Shown piece by piece: positions 11,601 to 20,531 of a DNA stretch of 64,000 nucleotides; position 1 is the first letter of the stretch; each line of letters starts with the position of its first letter. The position numbers and the translations under genes are program-made. Source of the DNA: a virus. Below the pieces are notes generated by a model. It did no database searches, was not told the DNA's origin, and saw only the letters and a list, made by a program, of their open reading frames with translations. The DNA is taken from positions 44,544-108,543 of the IMG/VR virus record IMGVR_UViG_3300032083_002724, one strand, 5' to 3'.

Positions 11601-14600
11601 TATTATTGCTAATCCTTCCATATGCATTTTTTAATTCAATAGAACCTTTCAAATCTGAGTATGCAAACATTTCAGTAGACGGAGTGGTGCTTCCCTGTAG
11701 CGTAACTCCATTTGGAAGTCTAAAGTCTGTTACATCTGCGTACTTACCTCTAGCTTCTAATAATAAAGGTTTAATATTTATACCTAAACTATTTGCAATT
11801 TTCTCAACAGCTCGTATCCTATCAATACTAACTGATGATTCATTGCTACTACTACGACCTAAAGTAATATATAATTTTTTATTATTTGTTGAAAGCCATT
11901 CTTTAATAAATCCCATCTCTCTGTTAAACACTGTATCACTTATGGGATCACCATTATCGTCTAGCAGTGTCGGATTAGCAATCCAAGCAGCTTGATAATG
12001 ATCGTTGTCTACATAAAATTTAAATGTTGTAATAGTATCTAATTTTCCGTCAGAAGGTATAGAGGCTTCAAGTAAAGCATCTAAGATAGACTCTTCTCTA
12101 GCTTCAAAGAATGAGTCAGTTCCTGTCCAATCAGCAATGAAAGCGAAGTCTTTTAGTCTCTCTGTTTCACTTCCAACCTCGTAAAGAAGATTGTCATAGA
12201 ATAAAACATGTCTATCGTCACGACCACTAAATATAAATGATCTTAGCTCTGTCTCAGTAGTGCCAATTAATATTACCTCTGACGAGCTTTCTGCATATTT
12301 TTCTTTAGCAGTTATTACCAAAGGCTGGATATTAACAGATGACCTCTTCTGTTCTTTTTCTGGATTGGATTCCCCTCTTAGAATATTAGTTTTATTAAAC
12401 GATTGATCTGGAGTAGTTATAAATTTACTAGGACTTGAAGTAGGCTGTATATTTAAATTAATACGCTTGTAATTATTTGAGTCAGCTGACCAGTAAAAAG
12501 CAGCCTCTTCAAAGGGATCATCTCCAAACACATCTTCAGATATAATTTCAGTACCCATTATATCTTCAATAATTATTTCATCTGGTGTAGCTGGTGTCAC
12601 CTTCTCAAAACTAACATGTTCTGAAGCCACCATCAGAGGAATTGGCTCATAATTTATTAAAGTAGGAAATACTGGACAATCACCTTCACCAAGGCAACAT
12701 CCATAATCAAGTTCATTAACAGTTCCAAACGCAAAAGCTAGATTAACTGGATATATGATAACTCCAAGACCTCTTGGGTCTTCACAAAAGTCATTCCATT
12801 CTGCTCTAAGGTCTCCACCGTGTTGAGGTATCATATTACATCTACTGTTTAGATCTGCATAACTTGGAAAATCTCCTATTTCTGGAATGCCAAGAATATT
12901 CTTTCTTTCTTCACAAGTATATGCTTCGTATATACCGGGGTAATTTAGTTTTATATCACCCACGCCTGATGCGTAAAGATCAGTACTAAGAACATAAGTT
13001 GATGTAGTATTTCTAGGAACAAAGGATGGTATTACATTTGGTTCATTTTCATTGAATTCTTGGTCATCAAGTCTATTCGACCCAATCATAGATTCAAACG
13101 AATTTCTAGCAGGAACAATCGTCATTCTAGAATCTAATCGTTGAAGAATCTTATTTATTATTGCAGTGCCTTCTGCGTAAATCCCATTACCTTCAAATCT
13201 AGGATCATCAGCGACAAGAACTAAATGTCTATCACCAAGACCCAACCAATCTTGTATGTTGTCTAAAACTTCATCACTTAGTGCATCTATTTCTGGAGTT
13301 ATTATAAATGCTAATCCTGCGTCATTAGGAATGTCAACTTCACTCTCTGGCAGTCTAGTAAATGTTTTGGAATTTGAAGCAAAAATCTGCGACATGTGAT
13401 CAAACAGATTAGCACCTTGTGATTCAATATTTACAGATCTATGTTTGTTACCAAACAAAGTAAACTCTACAGCTTTATTGTTGTGCGGATAGTATCTTCT
13501 AGATTCAAAAACAGTTACAGAACCAGCATTAACACTATTGTACCATTGACTTTTAATATGTGTTACGTGATTGTAGTTAGTTTGTGGCCTCCACCATAGA
13601 TCAATTAATCTAAGTGGATCGCCAGTACCTATGTCGTCATGTAAAACGCTATCAGTTGGCGCACCAGCTGCTACTATACTACCATCCTCGTTAACTGCAA
13701 CACTGTAGCCTAGCCTTGGAGTAGGAGCAAACTTATTAAACAACCAGCTCCATTCACCTCCCGGTTTTATTTCTGAATACTTATATTCTTTTATTAAATC
13801 ATAACAATGTATATTATTATCTCTACGTAACTGCAATTTACCACTTGGTGTTAATTCATCATACACAGCATTGTCAGCAACACTATTACTACCTGCCTCG
13901 CTTTGAAGACTTTGCCACCTTCTAAGCATGGTTCTCAAGTATCCCGTTGGATTGTCATTAGACCCAACATCAGAAAGCCAACTACCCACATAAGGTCTTG
14001 GATCTACGTAATTTTTTTGCCATATTTGAACTGCTTCATTAATATAAGGAGAGCCAATAGCAATAACATTTGCATCATCACTAATTGCAACAGCGTGTCC
14101 AAATCTATCTACCGTATTATTATTTAATGTTGTTGGAGAATAAATCTCATCTATGATATTCCATCCAGAAACTCCATCATTATTTTCTTCTTCAAAAACA
14201 ACAACTACACCACCACTAGGTGGAGCTACATTGAATGTAGCAGCATCAACGTCGAAGTTACCTATAAAGTTAGCAAACAATTCAAAATCTCTAGAATTTT
14301 TCATTCTATCTAAATCTAAAGTTTGACGCAACAATTCATTGGAAAGATCTATCCACCTTTCTCCTCCAAGCTCTCTATTTGTAAACTCAGTTGTAGCTCC
14401 AGATCTAGGAGTTCCACCTATGTCTGTCACACCACTAGCAAGAGAGTATTCTGCATACCAATCTTTAAATCTATCGAATGAAGCACCTAGTTTTCCTGCT
14501 CCCATAGAAAAGCTATCATCAATAATAGCAGAAACAATTACAGGTATATTATTGTTTGGTTTTGTTGCATCATACTTGAATACGCCACTCTCTGCACCGT

Positions 14601-17600
14601 GGAAGATTTGTTTTAGTTGTTCAAGCATTTTGTCATCTGTAGCTTGCCATCCACCAGTTTGATTGTTATCAGTTCGTTTGTGATTATTAATCTCAAACTT
14701 GAACACTGTTCCATCTGCTTCTGGATCTATAAATTCGTTAGGATCTGCATTAGCGTCATCCAAAACAGGCTCAACTACAATAATCTTAGGATCTATTTTA
14801 ACAGCAGGATCACAATAGAACTTATATAGTAAATCATGTTCTTCAATGACAGATAGAACATCACGCCATGTTTGCGTAATAGGATGTCCACCCGGACCAC
14901 GGAATGTGCGCTCTTGCACAAATGGAGATGTAAAGACAAACAGGGCTACTTGTAAAGAATCTGGAACTGGGTCATCAAATCTTCTAGACCACTTACCGTT
15001 TGGCGCACCTGCAACAATAATAGGACTGTTTCCAGAGCTAGACATGTCTAATGAATATCCTAGATTTCTACCTTCTTGGTTAAGCGTCCAGTTAGTCTGT
15101 ATAGCAGCGAATGGAAGATCCCTCTGATTGGCTGTCCCTTCATTCAATCTAGTAATGACGGATCTTGTCTTGCTATCTCTTCTCATTCCCTCTGGATAAG
15201 CCAGTTCTGTTACTAGAGAGAATCCAGATTTATCATCTTGCTCAGACCAATCAAAGCCGGTAGGTGCAGGATTTCTTTTGTACACAAATACTGAACCAGC
15301 TTCTCCAAGAGAATACGATCCAGTGAAATCGTGTACTTCACGATATGGCGCACCCACAAGTAAGTAGTTGCCCTTTGCTTTAACGGATGCTCCATATTCG
15401 TCACTGTAATCTCGACCAGAAGCTTCAGGAGTACTAACAACGCCAGAAGCTCCAGATATACCATCAGCAATTAACTTGATACCAGAGAAATTAACTTCAT
15501 CATTAAACCCATACTCTATGCTCATTGATGCTGGAACACTTTTTCTGTCAGTGCCTCCAGACTTACCAAATATAGTCATTTCATAAGGAGAGTCAGGCAC
15601 AAGTCCAGTATATTTTCTGATTCCATAGAAGTGACCACTGTATCCTACATCTGTTTTAAAGCCACTAGTAGCTAGATTAGTATACAATCGTTTAGGTCTA
15701 AATATTCCAGCTTCTACACAATCATCACCAAATGTTTCTCCGTGGATAGTAATTGGAGTCTCAGTTGCTCTTTCAAAATTGAAGTCACAGCTGCCAAATG
15801 CTGTCAAATCAACACCACGTATTTCATCATTGGCTTCTAAATATGAATAATCAGTTTCATTTGCTAGAATACCTGTTCCAACATTTTCATTAGTCCAGTT
15901 GATGAAGTTGGAAGCATTGTCTGTATTCGCCAAGAATGCGTAACTCATAGTTACAAGGTTTAGATTAGAAACTCCAGAAGGCACAACTCTAGAACCAATT
16001 ACAAACAGAGGCATTTGATCTATATTTGTATCTTGTGCTGGCTGTACTGTATTCTCAGTATACAGATTCATTAACTGTGTATCTGTAGTAGGATCTGGAA
16101 TTGTACCATGTACGAATAAAGATTGTTGTTGATCTGTTTCGATCACGCCATCAGAGAATGAAAATAAACCTATACTACCAGATGGTGGCAGTGGTGTGAT
16201 GTCCGTAGTGACAAATAAATTCATCTCAGAACGAGCATCCAACTCTATCTTACCACCAACAAAAAGACTAATAGCAGGATTATGAGTTTGTATATGTGGC
16301 TCATGACCAAATAATTCACCAATAGAACCAAAAGAATTTAGACTTGGATCAAATGTTATACTTCCCTCGATGGTGCTAGTCACTAATGTCAAAGGTGGAA
16401 TACTACCATTTATAGGATCGAGCGATACAATATTTGTACCAGAAGTGTAAAGATTAGCACTTCCACTAGCTACAGGAACAGCTTCACCGCTTGTGTATAG
16501 ATTAAAGTTTCCAGAGTCTATGACATGACTATTTACAAAGAACTCTATAGCTTGATTACGAATAGTGCGACCGTCAACATAGAAAGTAAATCCAGATTCA
16601 GGGATTATTATTCCAGAAGCCAAAGCCTCTTCAGCTCTAAGATTTACAGCATGTAATTTAAGATTAGATCTAAATGATGTGCCAGATGGATATGCTAAGT
16701 CATACTGAACAAACATTTCATCTAAATCAAAATTGTAATATGCTTCAGTCTTTTCTCTATCAATTACATCGCTGTTGAAGTCAGCCCAAGGTTCTGAGTT
16801 GTCAATAAAATCTTCATAAGTGAAAGTACTGCTCAACTTTTGCCAGCAACCACTCTGCTCTAAGTAGTGTGCCTTACGATTTACTAAGCCATAATTACTT
16901 CTTTCAAGCTCACTGGTGTCGTTATATTGTGGCGCATAAAGGCTAACAATTAACTTAGGACCAGTTGTTCCATCTGACCATGTAACATTATTATCAATGT
17001 CATGTTCCATTATGGTGTCAACAACTAATCCTCTTTGTGTAAAATCGTAACCTCTCGGTAAAGATTTAGATATTCTAGGTGTGACTGCGTAAAATCTATC
17101 ACTATTGTCATCTCTTGGCACACTAAGATTAAATCTTAACATGTCATTTTCTATCTGAGAATGATAAGCTAAACCTGATACATTTATAGAGCCACTTGGT
17201 AAAGCAGTATCAGTCCTTTGAGTATAACCACTACCATCATGAGATAGGTTAAAGATAACAAAATCCTTGCCTACTCTTGTTGTAAATCTATCAAACTCAT
17301 GATTAAATTGACAAATCTTAAAGTCACCCAAGTGCCACTTTTCAGTTTCATCGTTTACATATTCCCAGAAATTGTATTGTCGTTTATCGTAAGTAAGACT
17401 GCCACTATCAAATGGTACTTTAAGAGTCCTGAAGTAACCAGAGGCAGAGGTTTGCTGCATTACTCTAGATTGCTCAGACGGAATCAATCCTTGAACAATA
17501 TTAGCACCACTAGCATTAAATCCACCTAAACCTATGTCTGTTATAAATGCGTTAATACCTATACCAGAACCATAAGAGTGACCAGCAATGATGTCGCTAT

Positions 17601-20529
17601 TGCCTGATTGCATGACAAAGGTATTAGATCTTGCTCTAAATATATTATCTCTAGAGGAATCATCATCAGTATATAATTTAAGATAACGACTATCATTATC
17701 ATTATAAGTTAGTAGTACGCTAAGTGGATAACTATACTTACTATACAATTTTGTATCAAAGACAGAGTTAATACTACCATCAGTGGCTCTAGCATATCCA
17801 GCAAGATATCCACCACTGTAACCAAGAGCAAATTCAAGTTCTTCTCCACTATCCCATTTGGATAACAGCACCCCAGAATCCCAAAGGTTGTAAGAGCTTC
17901 CACTAATACTTATGTCAGGAGAAAATCTAACATAGGCCGAGAAACCTCCAGAAACTGGGATGCCGCTTCCAAAATTAATATTACCATCTACTCCAGATAC
18001 TCTAATAGCTTTATTGAATGAATCAGAGATTCTACCTTTAAGTTCATGGTCTGATTGCACCCAATCAAGAGTTTTATATGATCGTTGCGAAGTATCAAAA
18101 ATGCCACTACTGTTAAATCTAAGACCAATGTTTTCTACTATACTGGCGTTTGCGTCAGAGTTAAAGAAACCACTAGCTGCCGCAGCAGCAAAAGCACCTA
18201 TTGGGTTAGACAAAACAAAATTATCTTGAACGCGAGTGAAATCATAGAAGCCACTCATGAACGGAGTTTCTAGTTCTGGATTATAAAATCCATAGCCAAA
18301 CTGAACTGGGTTGAATGGACCATTTACAATCTCACCATCAACGCCTCTCCATCTTCTTGAATAATTTGTTTTAAGTGTTGATTCTTTATCTAATTCTTTA
18401 TATCCATGAGGTATATTTTCTATCAAAGATGAATCTACAACTGTGATGTCTGAATTAATGTTTGTTGGAAAATCAGAAGAACCTGAAGGTAGAGCAAAGA
18501 ACTCTGATCTGTGGAATGGCCTATTGTTATCTTGATGACCAACAACATGGAGAGGGAAAGCGTTGGAAGGCTTATAAGTAAATGATAAATATGCATGTGC
18601 AATTGCAGCGCCGCTGGGGAATGGGAATATATCAAGATATAAATGTTCAAAGTAACTACTATCATTGTATGTAGTACTAGCACCTAGATCAACATCATCT
18701 TCATATATTTTTAGAGGTATTGTATACTCTGCAAATTCTGTGCTATTTATAACAGGGCTTGTTGGAAGAGAATAATGATCACCACCTTCATTGTTAGTTC
18801 CAGATGTTGCGAAGTAACTAAACTTATCAGAGAAAGTTTCTGTAGATATTCCAAGATCGTCAATCCCACCAAACCCAGACTCAACTGGCATTACACCAAT
18901 GCCAGAAGGATGCTCACCAGAAGCATTCTGTAGGAATCCACCTATCTTTGGAGTTATGTGGAAAAGTTTGTCATCGCTATATCCCACAACGTCTACAACA
19001 AAATCTCTAGTTCCAATTGCTTTTTTAGCTATTATCTTAAGTTCTATATCTTCTATTTGGAAGAAAGAATCTACTTCAGCAAAGTTTTTGCTTTGAGCTG
19101 TTTTCAACCCAAATCCAAACTGTCTGTCAAATTCACCATCTCTCAAGCCAAAGACAGAAGTTGGTGGTTCATGACCAAACTTTAATTTAAGTTTACCTGA
19201 GTCAGCAACGTCAGATGTCGATACTAACTCAATAAATCTACCTTGATCGCTTGACCTTAAGGATTGAGTAATTTCATTCTCAACCTCATAATTAAATACA
19301 TTACTATCATTCTTCCAAACTGAATTTTCACCAGATGGGTAAATAGTAGTATCATAATTGTAAGCTAATACTTGAGATGGTAATATCTCTCTTACTGAAC
19401 GTAATCCTGTTTCTTGTGATTTTATGTATACTCCAAGATCGCCATTATCTATAATTCCAGACACACCTAAAGCACCACCGCTTGCCATGATTTCTATGGC
19501 TGCTATATTCAAAGTATCATGAACATTTACGCCAGTTGGAATGCAGCTCTGGTCGTAGCCAATACTAAAGCCTTCAGTGAATGAGTCGTCATCTGGTCTG
19601 CATTGTACATCTATATCTAAATTTAATGTATAACCATTACTCATATTGAGTATGGGATAATTAGCGTTAGATGTTAGCAACTTTGCATTATTAGTTTCAG
19701 CTTCAGATATATATGTTACATAATTTTTGTAATCACTATTGTCAGTATCAGCGTCACCTATGATATCAAAATCTTTATACTTAGTAATGAGATTGCCAGA
19801 GGGATCTTCTAATCTAAGATTTGAAAGTGTGTACTTTGGTGGCACATTAGAAGAAGATGAATTGAGTGGCGCTATAGCTCTAATAATTAAGAAGCTATCA
19901 CGCATAGCAGGATATGGAGGATCTACAAAACATTTGAATTTAAATGTTGTTTGTTCAGAAAGATCTCCACTTATAGCGATATTTTGGTTTTCATTTGCTA
20001 CCAAGAAACTTTGTTTGAAATTGCCGGTAAATACACCTTCGTCAATATAATCTATTTTACTATCAGTATCTGTAATATCGGTGTGATTAAGAGTTTTAAT
20101 AATAGTATTATTACCACTATCAAGAATTAAATCACCACTGGGATATATCTTTTTAGTAGATATAAAATCATCTAAGCTTAATAGAGAACTATAATTACCT
20201 GCAAGTTTATCGACCGTGCCAGTTTTAATACTACCTGTACCAATAGTACGAGCTATAATGTTTCCTTCAATTAAATCAATAGTAGCATTAACAAATGCGT
20301 TTTTAGATGTATTGTCTGTTGGTTGTGCGCTTATTGATAGAGATGGCTTTTTTATACTTGATATGCTTTCAAATCTATGTATAAAACTATGAAAAGTTGT
20401 AGAACCTAATAAGGATGTTTCTGTATTCAAATTTGTTAGCGCATTACCTTGAACAGATATCCCAGACAATAGCTTACTAGAGCCAGAAGGTCTACCTGTC
20501 ATTTTAGCGCTGCAAAAAAAATCACTCAT
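8644..20529 (-). CDS. Giant tail protein, 3961 aa, with LamG-like domain, seven FG-GAP repeats and a DxSxS insert
   Basis: One uninterrupted frame of 11.9 kb starts 3 bases after the tape-measure stop; the ribosome site is weak. Domains by eye: beta-rich N-terminal part; a concanavalin/LamG-like domain at about 860-1015; a block of 'NLYTSG'-type short repeats at about 1440-1600; seven FG-GAP (integrin alpha propeller) repeats with cores near residues 1726, 1840, 2158, 2288, 3501, 3627 and 3762; a DxSxS metal-site-like motif (D2004-S2008) between repeats 2 and 3; an alpha/beta segment near 2400-2440 ('LVLVADDP') between repeats 4 and 5; and a second 'LYxSG' block at the C-terminus. Such domains bind sugars or proteins, so host recognition is the likely job. 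Position behind the tape measure supports a tail fibre or tip protein. Domain calls are from motif reading only. Confidence 0.8.
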   Translation of the reverse strand: MSDFFCSAKMTGRPSGSSKLLSGISVQGNALTNLNTETSLLGSTTFHSFIHRFESISSIKKPSLSISAQPTDNTSKNAFVNATIDLIEGNIIARTIGTGSIKTGTVDKLAGNYSSLLSLDDFISTKKIYPSGDLILDSGNNTIIKTLNHTDITDTDSKIDYIDEGVFTGNFKQSFLVANENQNIAISGDLSEQTTFKFKCFVDPPYPAMRDSFLIIRAIAPLNSSSSNVPPKYTLSNLRLEDPSGNLITKYKDFDIIGDADTDNSDYKNYVTYISEAETNNAKLLTSNANYPILNMSNGYTLNLDIDVQCRPDDDSFTEGFSIGYDQSCIPTGVNVHDTLNIAAIEIMASGGALGVSGIIDNGDLGVYIKSQETGLRSVREILPSQVLAYNYDTTIYPSGENSVWKNDSNVFNYEVENEITQSLRSSDQGRFIELVSTSDVADSGKLKLKFGHEPPTSVFGLRDGEFDRQFGFGLKTAQSKNFAEVDSFFQIEDIELKIIAKKAIGTRDFVVDVVGYSDDKLFHITPKIGGFLQNASGEHPSGIGVMPVESGFGGIDDLGISTETFSDKFSYFATSGTNNEGGDHYSLPTSPVINSTEFAEYTIPLKIYEDDVDLGASTTYNDSSYFEHLYLDIFPFPSGAAIAHAYLSFTYKPSNAFPLHVVGHQDNNRPFHRSEFFALPSGSSDFPTNINSDITVVDSSLIENIPHGYKELDKESTLKTNYSRRWRGVDGEIVNGPFNPVQFGYGFYNPELETPFMSGFYDFTRVQDNFVLSNPIGAFAAAAASGFFNSDANASIVENIGLRFNSSGIFDTSQRSYKTLDWVQSDHELKGRISDSFNKAIRVSGVDGNINFGSGIPVSGGFSAYVRFSPDISISGSSYNLWDSGVLLSKWDSGEELEFALGYSGGYLAGYARATDGSINSVFDTKLYSKYSYPLSVLLTYNDNDSRYLKLYTDDDSSRDNIFRARSNTFVMQSGNSDIIAGHSYGSGIGINAFITDIGLGGFNASGANIVQGLIPSEQSRVMQQTSASGYFRTLKVPFDSGSLTYDKRQYNFWEYVNDETEKWHLGDFKICQFNHEFDRFTTRVGKDFVIFNLSHDGSGYTQRTDTALPSGSINVSGLAYHSQIENDMLRFNLSVPRDDNSDRFYAVTPRISKSLPRGYDFTQRGLVVDTIMEHDIDNNVTWSDGTTGPKLIVSLYAPQYNDTSELERSNYGLVNRKAHYLEQSGCWQKLSSTFTYEDFIDNSEPWADFNSDVIDREKTEAYYNFDLDEMFVQYDLAYPSGTSFRSNLKLHAVNLRAEEALASGIIIPESGFTFYVDGRTIRNQAIEFFVNSHVIDSGNFNLYTSGEAVPVASGSANLYTSGTNIVSLDPINGSIPPLTLVTSTIEGSITFDPSLNSFGSIGELFGHEPHIQTHNPAISLFVGGKIELDARSEMNLFVTTDITPLPPSGSIGLFSFSDGVIETDQQQSLFVHGTIPDPTTDTQLMNLYTENTVQPAQDTNIDQMPLFVIGSRVVPSGVSNLNLVTMSYAFLANTDNASNFINWTNENVGTGILANETDYSYLEANDEIRGVDLTAFGSCDFNFERATETPITIHGETFGDDCVEAGIFRPKRLYTNLATSGFKTDVGYSGHFYGIRKYTGLVPDSPYEMTIFGKSGGTDRKSVPASMSIEYGFNDEVNFSGIKLIADGISGASGVVSTPEASGRDYSDEYGASVKAKGNYLLVGAPYREVHDFTGSYSLGEAGSVFVYKRNPAPTGFDWSEQDDKSGFSLVTELAYPEGMRRDSKTRSVITRLNEGTANQRDLPFAAIQTNWTLNQEGRNLGYSLDMSSSGNSPIIVAGAPNGKWSRRFDDPVPDSLQVALFVFTSPFVQERTFRGPGGHPITQTWRDVLSVIEEHDLLYKFYCDPAVKIDPKIIVVEPVLDDANADPNEFIDPEADGTVFKFEINNHKRTDNNQTGGWQATDDKMLEQLKQIFHGAESGVFKYDATKPNNNIPVIVSAIIDDSFSMGAGKLGASFDRFKDWYAEYSLASGVTDIGGTPRSGATTEFTNRELGGERWIDLSNELLRQTLDLDRMKNSRDFELFANFIGNFDVDAATFNVAPPSGGVVVVFEEENNDGVSGWNIIDEIYSPTTLNNNTVDRFGHAVAISDDANVIAIGSPYINEAVQIWQKNYVDPRPYVGSWLSDVGSNDNPTGYLRTMLRRWQSLQSEAGSNSVADNAVYDELTPSGKLQLRRDNNIHCYDLIKEYKYSEIKPGGEWSWLFNKFAPTPRLGYSVAVNEDGSIVAAGAPTDSVLHDDIGTGDPLRLIDLWWRPQTNYNHVTHIKSQWYNSVNAGSVTVFESRRYYPHNNKAVEFTLFGNKHRSVNIESQGANLFDHMSQIFASNSKTFTRLPESEVDIPNDAGLAFIITPEIDALSDEVLDNIQDWLGLGDRHLVLVADDPRFEGNGIYAEGTAIINKILQRLDSRMTIVPARNSFESMIGSNRLDDQEFNENEPNVIPSFVPRNTTSTYVLSTDLYASGVGDIKLNYPGIYEAYTCEERKNILGIPEIGDFPSYADLNSRCNMIPQHGGDLRAEWNDFCEDPRGLGVIIYPVNLAFAFGTVNELDYGCCLGEGDCPVFPTLINYEPIPLMVASEHVSFEKVTPATPDEIIIEDIMGTEIISEDVFGDDPFEEAAFYWSADSNNYKRINLNIQPTSSPSKFITTPDQSFNKTNILRGESNPEKEQKRSSVNIQPLVITAKEKYAESSSEVILIGTTETELRSFIFSGRDDRHVLFYDNLLYEVGSETERLKDFAFIADWTGTDSFFEAREESILDALLEASIPSDGKLDTITTFKFYVDNDHYQAAWIANPTLLDDNGDPISDTVFNREMGFIKEWLSTNNKKLYITLGRSSSNESSVSIDRIRAVEKIANSLGINIKPLLLEARGKYADVTDFRLPNGVTLQGSTTPSTEMFAYSDLKGSIELKNAYGRISNNTIAEIRDIPLGSLVCVDIRSGGTALLSSQNRNSNDIHNITDDFIEIIDVPYLKTGVASVTFPVLAGSGYRVFVDTISANFNEKLQTNFLISNCDRRYGAQASGSNVEIKDVIHIPGNPQHNEFRTVANDFIGARIHKTRSEQQKYDINAFTPRQREFQFDGSVNHESINIYIPSGDGTTAIDVNEITIYMDANKINYTLEQAQSLSFNPSTTRIVGISGALLPSDVKLTPVPVKVGEREIIIPGTPEVVTTVTESRPVSTNSMKYCPSTECSGIFIERNPDGLIDDGPVVAAQEVYHQRPFDVGVDKSRITVLTDASLIQGSRIANENGVIHDTVADFLNSLYPDTVFPDENQGNSYNVISRIKAPVQSSPQKLFNSTGNSGLMIRFAGDGTTPTSGLQMNNFMDDVDPAAERNGNVITILDIDIGESPLYILPTDLPPRPEQVPALKKAQIASFDQEQYIYGGTAKFSGIIDGTMYADAFYGQMPQLLKDKGYDYLDFDKLPSGYPGDLFGYSVAIRDNKLVVGSPFAAFSSETPTTWTAVSGNTPRYEAISGTITSYGGGAGSAFLYERGTRTLSDYGVVGGSSKSWNVVRKFRPTSINVGQDIFDVELASGSLHLGNHAYTSGELDHLTRVTDQFGYSVDFRDDVLAVGAPGHDFPNFEEMIFSRGGEASGAFNHKAFSASIDIPERNIYDMGESGVRHEYALGGSGVTAVLNNGAVFVYEDAVSDWDSRTKDWQLVQKLVPQGYNSRLQKTVSASGSENDYFGKALSVSRDKTSDSDYIFAVGSPHHKFATSGNHTTFTMGLDAGAAYVSDGILRVPDQTTANTGIFLQARIYSDSGIDRSQTSNVSDFIYLEVHNSGGLNTEHETSGVLYTNNEGEIFLEVSGQDPSQRGFVVHRPFIKEITGQRFRGVPIDNRNFTLYTSGRPPVASGSMNLFAEVAEGRVLSSGLGLYASNIPDMVSGVFSGSGFNLYSSGVTTTPSP

Positions 20530-20531
20530 TT

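Noticed and set aside
11471-11995. 174-codon plus-strand frame
   Set aside because: It is opposite the giant tail gene, in a region where the minus-strand frame is continuous and motif-bearing; no promoter or ribosome site.
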